The notes under the pieces: model-generated
Database searches by the model: none
Told to the model about the DNA's origin: nothing
Seen by the model: the letters and a program-made list of their open reading frames with translations, nothing else
Program-made: the position numbers and the translations under genes
Shown: one piece after another, positions 17,158 through 23,212 of the stretch
Position numbering within the stretch: position 1 is the first letter of the stretch
Layout of the letters: the number at the start of each line of letters is the position of its first letter
Assembly: GCA_016763135.1 (NCBI GenBank)
Contig: JAESUI010000152.1
Span: 1 to 23,212 of the forward strand
Length of the DNA: 23,212 nt
Direction of reading: 5' to 3'
Source of the DNA: Flavobacteriales bacterium
Lineage (GTDB): Bacteria > Bacteroidota > Bacteroidia > Flavobacteriales_E > Vicingaceae

Positions 17158-17976
17158 ATGTCGATTCATTCAAACAACATAAAAAGAGTAACAACTCATG
17201 TTCTTCAAGAAATGAAGTTGAGAAACGAAAAAATATCCATGCTAACTGGATATGATTTTTCTATGGCAAAAATTATAGATAGCGCAGGGATTGATATTAT
17301 TCTTGTTGGCGACTCAGCATCTAACGTTATGGCTGGTCATGAAACCACCCTACCCATTACCTTAGATCAAATGATTTATCATGCTTCTTCGGTGATTAGA
17401 GCTGTTGAGCGGGCTCTTGTTGTGGTTGATTTACCTTTCGGAACCTACCAAGGAAACTCTATAGAAGCATTATCTTCTGCCATCAAGATAATGAAAGAGT
17501 CTGGTGCTCATGCCGTAAAAATGGAAGGTGGAAAAGAAATTTTAGACTCTATAAATCGTATTTTATCTGCTGGAATCCCTGTTATGGGGCATTTAGGATT
17601 AACGCCACAATCTATCTACAAATTTGGAACCTACGTTGTTAGAGCTAAAGAAGAGGGAGAGGCAAAACAATTAATATCAGATGCAAAATTATTGGAAGAA
17701 GCTGGTTGCTTTGCAATTGTTTTAGAGAAAATACCCGCTAAACTAGCAACCAAAGTTGCTCAATCAATAAAAATACCGGTCATAGGTATAGGTGCAGGAA
17801 ATGGTGTTGATGGCCAGGTCCTTGTAGTACATGACATGCTTGGTATTACCCATGATTTTAGTCCTCGATTTTTAAGAAGATATCACAATCTTTATGAAGA
17901 GATGAAAGGTGCTTTTGAATCTTACATTAAGGATGTAAAGTCCCAAGATTTCCCTAATGATAAAGAGCAGTACTAA
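17158..17976 (+). CDS. panB: 3-methyl-2-oxobutanoate hydroxymethyltransferase
   Basis: 272 residues, standard length. PanB adds a hydroxymethyl group from 5,10-methylene-tetrahydrofolate to 2-oxoisovalerate to make ketopantoate, the first committed step of pantothenate and CoA synthesis, in the cytoplasm. The TIM-barrel landmarks are all present: MLTGYDFSMA, the GDS metal-site Asp52, Asp91 in VVDLPFG, Lys121 and Glu123 in VKMEGG, HLGLTPQ, the VLEKIP strand with the catalytic-type Glu, and GIGAGNGVDGQVLV near the C terminus. The usual GDSLGMV is replaced by GDSASNV, a mild divergence. The ATG at 17158 starts the first gene of a plus-strand unit that continues with a PD40 protein (77 bp gap) and an RluA-type enzyme. 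No panC or panD is nearby. Confidence 0.96.
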   Translation: MSIHSNNIKRVTTHVLQEMKLRNEKISMLTGYDFSMAKIIDSAGIDIILVGDSASNVMAGHETTLPITLDQMIYHASSVIRAVERALVVVDLPFGTYQGNSIEALSSAIKIMKESGAHAVKMEGGKEILDSINRILSAGIPVMGHLGLTPQSIYKFGTYVVRAKEEGEAKQLISDAKLLEEAGCFAIVLEKIPAKLATKVAQSIKIPVIGIGAGNGVDGQVLVVHDMLGITHDFSPRFLRRYHNLYEEMKGAFESYIKDVKSQDFPNDKEQY

Positions 17977-18053
17977 AGTTTAACACTTTCTTGATAAAAG
18001 TTCTTTTTTATAAAGAAAGTCTTCTATCGTTTGAAAATAATTATCTTTCAAAG

Positions 18054-19634
18054 ATGAAAATTAAATACCTTATACTTCCTCTTGTTTGTACTATTTTTTC
18101 AGCAAATATACTTGCTCAAAAATTAAATTATGAAATTTCTGATAACGCCAACAAAATGTTCGACCTTGGCAACTTTCAAAGAGCCAAAGAGCTCTATAGG
18201 GATAAATACAAAAAAGACCTTACTGATGTTAAAGTTAAATACAAGTTTGGTGTTTGTTTAGCGAATACATATGAACTCGCTGATGCAATTAAAATACTAG
18301 AATCTATCTCTAGTAAACCTTCAACCCCTATAGAAGTTTGGTACCATTTAGCACGAGCATATCACCTCTCTAACAGGTATGAAAAAGCAATTACACTATA
18401 TAAAAAGTATAACAATAGTAATGGCGCAAAAACTGATTTGATCGAAAAGTCTAAGAGAAATATTGAAATGTGTGATAATGCCAAAATTATTATTAAAAAA
18501 CCGCTCAATATTAAATTCGAGAACCTTGGAAAACGTGTAAATTCTGCTGGCAGAGAATATCTTCCAATGATTACTCCTGATGAAAGCATGTTGCTCTATA
18601 CAACAAGAAGACAAGGTACTACTGGTCGTATTTATGACTTAAAAGGATATTATACTGCTGATATTTTTCTAGCTAAATATAAATATGGGAAATGGAGTAA
18701 AGCAAGATCGATAGGATCTCCGAACTCTTATGGAAACGAACAAACAGCTGGCATTTCTGAAAATGGGAAGTATGTACTTTATCATGTTAATAATCCAAAT
18801 AGTAAAAATAATCTTCAACTATCTAAAAAAAGTAGGTCTTCATTTAAAAGATCAATTAAAATTAAATCAAAAGCAATTAATAATGGTTCCAGTATACAAA
18901 TGTCTGCAACCATCTCTAATGATGGTAATTACCTAATCTTCTCAAGCGATAAAGCTGATAGTTATGGTAGACAAGATTTATATATTTGTAGAAAATTGCC
19001 TAATGGCGAATGGGCAGAACCATTAAACATGGGGCCTACAATCAATACAACATTTGATGAATCTTACCCATATTTAAGTGACAATGGATATACATTACAT
19101 TTTGCTTCTACTGGTCATAATTCTATTGGAGGTTATGATATTTTCATTTCTCATTTTGATTTATCTAAAAAGGAATGGTCTAAGCCTAGAAATATTGGAT
19201 ACCCTTTAAACACACCATATAACAATACAAATATCACTTTTAGTGAAAATCATAAATATGCTTATGTTTCAACCCATAGAAAAGACTCTTATGGTGATTT
19301 AGATATTTATAGAGTTGATTTTATTGACACACCTCCATCCTACACAACTATTAAAGGATATGTATTAGATACTGATTCAAATCTTTTTAATACTACTTTA
19401 ACTATAGAGGTTTTCAATAAAAAAACAGACGAACTTTACGGCATTTATGAGGTAAACCCAACTAAAGGTAATTATATTATGATTCTTCCTCCCAACAACT
19501 ATGAAATTAATATAGATGTACCAGGTAAAGGATATTTTAAACAAGCCTTCATTGTTGCTGGAAGAAATAAATACAAAAAAGAACTAAAGAGAAATATCAC
19601 TGTTTCGTTTGATTCTGAAGAACCTAACAAATAA
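18054..19634 (+). CDS. Secreted TPR / PD40-repeat protein lacking an OmpA domain
   Basis: 526 residues from the ATG at 18054. A TTG at 17991 in the same frame would add 21 residues ahead of the signal peptide, so I reject it. A signal peptide ends near NILAQ. Residues about 30-140 form TPR-like helical pairs (NFQRAKELYRDKY, RYEKAITLYKKY). Residues about 160-430 contain several PD40/WD40-like blades (TPDESMLLYTTRR, ISNDGNYLIFSSD, YLSDNGYTLHFAST, YAYVSTHRKDSYGDLDIY). A short carboxypeptidase-regulatory-like beta domain closes the protein. Many Bacteroidota proteins with this order end in an OmpA peptidoglycan-binding domain; this one stops before it. A periplasmic scaffold role is plausible, but function is unknown. 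RluA starts 3 bp after the stop. Confidence 0.82.
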   Translation: MKIKYLILPLVCTIFSANILAQKLNYEISDNANKMFDLGNFQRAKELYRDKYKKDLTDVKVKYKFGVCLANTYELADAIKILESISSKPSTPIEVWYHLARAYHLSNRYEKAITLYKKYNNSNGAKTDLIEKSKRNIEMCDNAKIIIKKPLNIKFENLGKRVNSAGREYLPMITPDESMLLYTTRRQGTTGRIYDLKGYYTADIFLAKYKYGKWSKARSIGSPNSYGNEQTAGISENGKYVLYHVNNPNSKNNLQLSKKSRSSFKRSIKIKSKAINNGSSIQMSATISNDGNYLIFSSDKADSYGRQDLYICRKLPNGEWAEPLNMGPTINTTFDESYPYLSDNGYTLHFASTGHNSIGGYDIFISHFDLSKKEWSKPRNIGYPLNTPYNNTNITFSENHKYAYVSTHRKDSYGDLDIYRVDFIDTPPSYTTIKGYVLDTDSNLFNTTLTIEVFNKKTDELYGIYEVNPTKGNYIMILPPNNYEINIDVPGKGYFKQAFIVAGRNKYKKELKRNITVSFDSEEPNK

Positions 19635-19637
19635 AAA

Positions 19638-20342
19638 ATGTCTCAGCCGCTTCCTAACATTGAAATTCTATACGAGGACAATCATCTTATAGTCGTTAAT
19701 AAAAAATCGGGAGACCTTGTTCAAGGGGACAAAACTGGTGATAAACCCTTAATTGATATTGTTAAAGATTACATTAAAATAAAACACAACAAGCCTGGAG
19801 ATGTTTTTTTGGGAAGCCCACATAGAATAGACAGACCTACAAGTGGAATAATTGTTTTTACTAAAACAACTAAAGCCTTAACTAGGATGAACAAAATGTT
19901 TCACGATAAAGAGATTCAAAAAACATATTGGGCAATTGTTAAAAACAAACCTTTAAAGCCTACAGACACTCTTGTTCATTACCTTATAAAGAACCAGCAA
20001 AAAAACAAATCTATAGCTTATAGCCATGAGTATAAAGATGCTAAACGATCAGAATTAGAATTTAAAGTAATACATCAATTCAATAATTATTTTTTGCTAA
20101 ATATCAAGCCTTTAACAGGTAGGCATCACCAAATAAGAGTTCAGCTTTCAACCATTGGATGCCCAATAAAAGGTGATTTAAAATATGGGTTTAATAGATC
20201 GAACCCTGATGCATCCATAAGCTTACATGCTAGAAAAATTGAATTCATTCATCCAGTTAAAAAAGAGCCTCTTATTATTGTTGCTAAACCAAATTCAAAC
20301 GATCCTCTTTGGAAAGAAGCAGGGGAATTGTTTAAAGATTGA
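19638..20342 (+). CDS. RluA-family pseudouridine synthase
   Basis: 234 residues. The enzyme isomerises uridine to pseudouridine in rRNA or tRNA in the cytoplasm. The signature HRIDRPTSG is at 62-70 with the catalytic Asp65. The N-terminal YEDNHLIVVNKKSG strand pair and LTGRHHQIRVQL plus GCPIKGDLKYG near residues 155-185 complete the family fold. There is no N-terminal S4 RNA-binding domain, so it belongs to the short single-domain group. The precise target uridine cannot be assigned. It follows the PD40 gene by 3 bp and ends at a hairpin shared with the convergent thioredoxin gene. Confidence 0.93.
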   Translation: MSQPLPNIEILYEDNHLIVVNKKSGDLVQGDKTGDKPLIDIVKDYIKIKHNKPGDVFLGSPHRIDRPTSGIIVFTKTTKALTRMNKMFHDKEIQKTYWAIVKNKPLKPTDTLVHYLIKNQQKNKSIAYSHEYKDAKRSELEFKVIHQFNNYFLLNIKPLTGRHHQIRVQLSTIGCPIKGDLKYGFNRSNPDASISLHARKIEFIHPVKKEPLIIVAKPNSNDPLWKEAGELFKD

Positions 20343-20348
20343 TAAACA

Positions 20349-20386
20349 TAAAAAAAGCCCTGACTATAAAGTTCAAGGCTTTTTTA
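20349..20386. terminator. Bidirectional hairpin terminator
   Basis: An A-rich arm ending in AAAAAAGCC and a later GGCTTTTTT arm pair across an imperfect CTGAC/GTTCA stem. The T run downstream on either strand makes it usable from both sides. It lies between the stop of the RluA gene (20342) and the stop of the thioredoxin-fold gene (20404), serving both convergent units. Confidence 0.85.
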
Positions 20387-20403
20387 TATTATTTATTTGA
20401 ATT

Positions 20404-20961
20404 CTATTTTCCTTTAGATTTTGCTTGGCTAATCATTTTATCAATTCCTACAGTAAATGCAGAAACTCCTTTCACATAGCCTGTTTTACCTAATGCATCA
20501 ATTGTAAATTGACCTTTATCATCTTTCCCTAAATTAAATACCCAAATGGTTGGGTAACCCGTTACTTTGAATGCTTGAGCCAATCCATAATTTTGTTCTT
20601 GGTATTTTTCTGGAATTTTAAATCTTCTAGGAAAATCTAATTCTACTAATATAACATTCTTTTTTGCCCAGGTTTTAAAAGCTTCTTTATCAAAAACTTC
20701 GTATTTGAGCTTCTTACACCATCCACACCAATCACTACCAGTAAAATTGGCCATTATCGGCTTCCCTGTTTTTATAGACTCCTCATAAGCTTTGTTAATA
20801 TCTACCATCCATCCATCAGCATGAGCTTTATAATCTGTTTCAGAAACAGTTTTGGTTTGTGGCTTAGCTTTTGGTTGATTTTTTAATACGCCATTTTGAG
20901 CATACGCAAATGATATTGCTATCATCATAAAAGAAATCAAGGTTATTTTTAGTGTTTTCAT
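20404..20961 (-). CDS. Secreted thioredoxin-fold protein with CGWC active site
   Basis: 185 residues. A signal peptide (MKTLK, hydrophobic core, AYAQ) sends it to the periplasm, followed by a proline/lysine-rich spacer to about residue 40. The thioredoxin fold follows, with the redox pair Cys79 and Cys82 in GSDWCGWCKKL and the cis-proline in TGYPT. No lipobox or membrane helix follows the signal, so it should be soluble. Members of this Bacteroidota thioredoxin-like group are thought to reduce or isomerise disulphides, but no partner is evident here. The ATG at 20961 is 51 bp downstream of the POT transporter stop, on the same strand, so cotranscription is possible. The gene ends at the shared hairpin. 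Confidence 0.88.
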   Translation of the reverse strand: MKTLKITLISFMMIAISFAYAQNGVLKNQPKAKPQTKTVSETDYKAHADGWMVDINKAYEESIKTGKPIMANFTGSDWCGWCKKLKYEVFDKEAFKTWAKKNVILVELDFPRRFKIPEKYQEQNYGLAQAFKVTGYPTIWVFNLGKDDKGQFTIDALGKTGYVKGVSAFTVGIDKMISQAKSKGK

Positions 20962-21012
20962 AAGTTAGTTTTTATGATTGGGAGTTAACAAATTCTATAC
21001 CAAATTAATGAA

Positions 21013-23124
21013 TTATTTTACTCCGTGCATTAATTTTTTAAGTATAGGGTTTAATGCTAGTATTAATAAACCTGCTACTAATGGTACTACTGTAAATATT
21101 AAAAAGAACGTAGACAAAGAATATTGTTCTGTAATATTTTCAATTTGCCCACCCAATACAGCCGCTAACTTATTTCCTATTGCTATTGCTAAATACCACA
21201 TCCCAAACATAAATGCTATCATTCGTGCAGGAACTAATTTAGATACATAAGATAATCCAACAGGAGATAAGCATAACTCACCAAGTGTGTGAAACAAATA
21301 TGCTAAAATTAACCATAACATACTCACTTTAACTCCTTCTTGTATACCATAAGCACCATAAGCTAACAAACCAAATCCAACAGCCATAATAATTAAACCT
21401 AAAGCGTATTTCCCTACTGCAGATGGATTATATTTACTTTCCCACCACTTAGAGAACATTGATGCAAAGGCAATAATAAAAAAGGAATTCAATACACTGA
21501 ACCAACTTACAGTAATCTCAACTTCATTCCCTTTTAACCGTATAACTTCAGCTCGTATTACTGCTGAATTAACACCTCTTGCTTCTGCATTTTTAATTGC
21601 TTTTTCCAATGCAACTTCATCCAAATAAGAAAATTCTGTTTTTTCATTGTTTTTATGTAGAATGTTAATTTCATCTCCTACAAGAAGTTCTAATTGCTCA
21701 CCAATAGTTGCTGTTTCAGTATAAATTTCTTTTCCTTGAGGCACTATTGTATTTTCTACAATTGGGATGTGAGTAAACAGTAAATCACCTTTATCATTTA
21801 CTTGTTGTTTGTTCGTCTCTTCATCCATTATAGAATCTCCTTGGTAAGAGCTATAAGTAACCTCATACGATTTTGTGTTAAAATCTCGATTTAACATCCA
21901 ACCAACAATTACCCATAACCCTGCAAAACAGATTACCAAAACAATGTTAGATCCCGCAATTTTTTTAAATGTTTTTCTCCATAATAAAAATAAAACATAG
22001 GTTATAATTGCTAATGGAATAACGGTTAATAATGCATTAATAATATTGTAGGCAGTAGCGCTGCTTCCTGTCATTACACGATCTACTGAATCTCTTGCAA
22101 ATAGAACTAATGAAGACGCACCTTGTTCAAAAGACAACCAAAAGAATACAGTGAAAAAGGCAAAAATCACGAAAGCAATCATTCTATCTCGTACTATTTT
22201 TTCATATCTAAAAATTCTGGAAAAAACTAAAAAGATAAATAATGCTAAACCTACTAAAACAACTACATTTTGTCCAGACAGTCCACCCATCTCAAAATTA
22301 AACATGTTAAAGCCTCCTATTTTTGAAATAGGGTCATTTAACAAATAACTTAAACCAATAATTGAAGTGATAACAGTTAAAATAATATCAATTTTAGTAA
22401 AAGGGTTAGGGTTCATCTCCTCTTTAACATCTTTATTATTTTTCTTATCCTCTAATACTTTTGCAGCTTTAATTTTAGAAGGTAATTCACCTATCATTCC
22501 GAATAATGGTTTAGATAACCAAAACTGTAATGTTCCCAATAACATAAAAACTCCGGCTAAGCCAAAACCCCAAGACCAGCCTATTTTCTCTGCTAAATAA
22601 CCACACAACATCATTCCGAAGAATGCTCCTGCATTAACTCCCATATAAAAAATGGTATAAGCACCATCTTTTTTCTCAGGAGTGTCTTTATACATTTCTG
22701 AAATAATTGAAGTCATTGTTGGTTTAAAAAATCCAGTACCAATAACCAAGAGAGCTAAACCAAAGTATAAAGAAAATTCAGTATCAATAGCCATAGATGC
22801 ATGACCTGCTGTCATTAATAAAGCTCCAACTACAACCGCCCATCGATAGCCAATAAACTTATCAGCTATAATACCTCCAACAATTGGTGTTAAGTATAAT
22901 AAACCTGCGTACGTTCCGAATAATGCCATTGCATTTTCTGTTGACCATTCCCAACCAGGGTTTGATCCAATTACCGCCATTGTTAAGAAGTTAACTAACA
23001 ATACTCTCATTCCGTAGAAAGAGAATCTTTCCCACATTTCTGTGAAAAACAATACAAATAACCCCGCAGGGTGACCTAACACATTTGAATCAAAAAAATT
23101 GTCTGCTTTTGTTGTTGTATTCAT
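21013..23124 (-). CDS. POT-family proton-coupled peptide transporter with large insertion
   Basis: 703 residues, well over the roughly 500 of typical bacterial members. It imports di- and tripeptides with protons across the inner membrane. The first helix carries ExxER (Glu29, Glu32, Arg33) and FYGMR. Later come GTGFFKP, FYMGVNAGA, FFWLSFEQ (Glu333), WFSVLN (Trp541), and GELCLSPVGLS. Between Glu333 and Trp541, where about 45 residues are usual, lie two additional hydrophobic helices and an acidic soluble stretch of about 105 residues (from about NRDF to the ITVSW junction). No stop or frame change is seen, so the insertion is in frame. The ATG is 7 bp after the stop of an upstream gene, indicating an operon. 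Confidence 0.93.
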   Translation of the reverse strand: MNTTTKADNFFDSNVLGHPAGLFVLFFTEMWERFSFYGMRVLLVNFLTMAVIGSNPGWEWSTENAMALFGTYAGLLYLTPIVGGIIADKFIGYRWAVVVGALLMTAGHASMAIDTEFSLYFGLALLVIGTGFFKPTMTSIISEMYKDTPEKKDGAYTIFYMGVNAGAFFGMMLCGYLAEKIGWSWGFGLAGVFMLLGTLQFWLSKPLFGMIGELPSKIKAAKVLEDKKNNKDVKEEMNPNPFTKIDIILTVITSIIGLSYLLNDPISKIGGFNMFNFEMGGLSGQNVVVLVGLALFIFLVFSRIFRYEKIVRDRMIAFVIFAFFTVFFWLSFEQGASSLVLFARDSVDRVMTGSSATAYNIINALLTVIPLAIITYVLFLLWRKTFKKIAGSNIVLVICFAGLWVIVGWMLNRDFNTKSYEVTYSSYQGDSIMDEETNKQQVNDKGDLLFTHIPIVENTIVPQGKEIYTETATIGEQLELLVGDEINILHKNNEKTEFSYLDEVALEKAIKNAEARGVNSAVIRAEVIRLKGNEVEITVSWFSVLNSFFIIAFASMFSKWWESKYNPSAVGKYALGLIIMAVGFGLLAYGAYGIQEGVKVSMLWLILAYLFHTLGELCLSPVGLSYVSKLVPARMIAFMFGMWYLAIAIGNKLAAVLGGQIENITEQYSLSTFFLIFTVVPLVAGLLILALNPILKKLMHGVK

Positions 23125-23131
23125 AATTAAT

Positions 23132-23212
23132 TTATGCTTCTGTATCTGCTAATTCAAACCCTTCTGTTTCCTCATGATTTGTACCTTCTAAATCTTCAGC
23201 TCCATGTGTCAA
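23132..23212 (-). CDS. C-terminal tail of an upstream gene, perhaps a second POT transporter
   Basis: Only the last 26 codons and a TAA (23132-23134) are inside the window. They encode a very acidic tail, LTHGAEDLEGTN onward, with eight Glu/Asp in the last 18 residues. The opening LTHGAE resembles the C-terminal LMHGVK of the adjacent POT transporter, so a tandem paralog with an acidic extension is my guess. The 7-bp gap to the next ATG says the two are cotranscribed. Confidence 0.45.
   Translation of the reverse strand: MTHGAEDLEGTNHEETEGFELADTEA

Noticed and set aside
17985..18020. Inverted repeat (ACTTTCTT / AAGAAAGT) after panB as a terminator.
   Set aside because: The stem is short, AT-rich, has a 20-base loop and no T run after it; at most it is a weak attenuator.
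17991..18053. TTG start that would lengthen the TPR/PD40 protein by 21 residues.
   Set aside because: It would put a polar segment before a good signal peptide, and the ATG at 18054 gives a standard N terminus.
1..23212. CRISPR arrays, tRNA or rRNA genes and riboswitches.
   Set aside because: No regularly spaced repeats, cloverleaf-like segments or conserved leader folds were seen; gaps between genes are all under 140 bases.

Overview
The window reads as chromosomal DNA of a member of the Bacteroidota, probably Flavobacteriia-like. It is AT-rich, has almost no Shine-Dalgarno sequences, and carries TAnnTTTG-type -7 promoter elements. Its protein families are typical of that phylum: a DUF4249 lipoprotein, a TPR/PD40 envelope protein, a long POT peptide transporter, and a GT2-DUF2062 / C45-hydrolase / MMPL-acyltransferase-methyltransferase set characteristic of flexirubin (aryl-polyene) pigment loci. 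Genus-level placement is not possible from this sequence alone.

Layout. (1) Bases 1-4409, plus strand: the end of a flexirubin/aryl-polyene type biosynthetic operon. It holds the 3' part of a hotdog-fold 3-hydroxyacyl-ACP dehydratase, a GT2-DUF2062 fusion, a membrane-anchored C45-family Ntn acyltransferase/hydrolase, and a PaaK-like acyl-adenylating ligase. The genes are 9 bp apart, overlapping by 4 bp, and 5 bp apart. (2) Bases 4410-10365, minus strand: a four-gene unit of three paralogous secreted proteins of unknown function, predicted beta-propeller-like, plus one outer-membrane beta-barrel. It abuts the ligase gene tail to tail with no spacer. (3) Bases 10435-15782, minus strand: the other arm of the pigment locus. 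It holds a CrtI/RetSat-like FAD oxidoreductase and a giant MMPL transporter / lysophospholipid acyltransferase / SAM methyltransferase that is split into two frames at a run of seven A (minus strand T). (4) Bases 15904-17019, minus strand: a DUF4249 lipoprotein followed by a strong hairpin terminator. (5) Bases 17158-20342, plus strand: panB, a TPR/PD40 secreted protein and an RluA-type pseudouridine synthase, closed by a hairpin shared with the opposing unit. (6) Bases 20404-23212, minus strand: a secreted thioredoxin-fold protein, a POT peptide transporter with an unusually large insertion, and the tail of one more gene.

How the genes fit together. Regions 1 and 3 plausibly act together. 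Fatty-acid-type chemistry (dehydratase, acyl ligase) builds and activates an aryl-polyene acyl chain. The MMPL/acyltransferase/methyltransferase protein and the C45 enzyme would handle export, esterification and tailoring, and the FAD enzyme would alter double bonds. The paralog-barrel unit sits inside this locus and is the least explained part of the window. Regions 4-6 are general envelope, cofactor, RNA-modification and peptide-uptake functions.

No rRNA, tRNA, CRISPR array, insertion sequence or attachment site was found. No gap between genes exceeds 300 bases; the longest, 17020-17157, holds two divergent promoter candidates.
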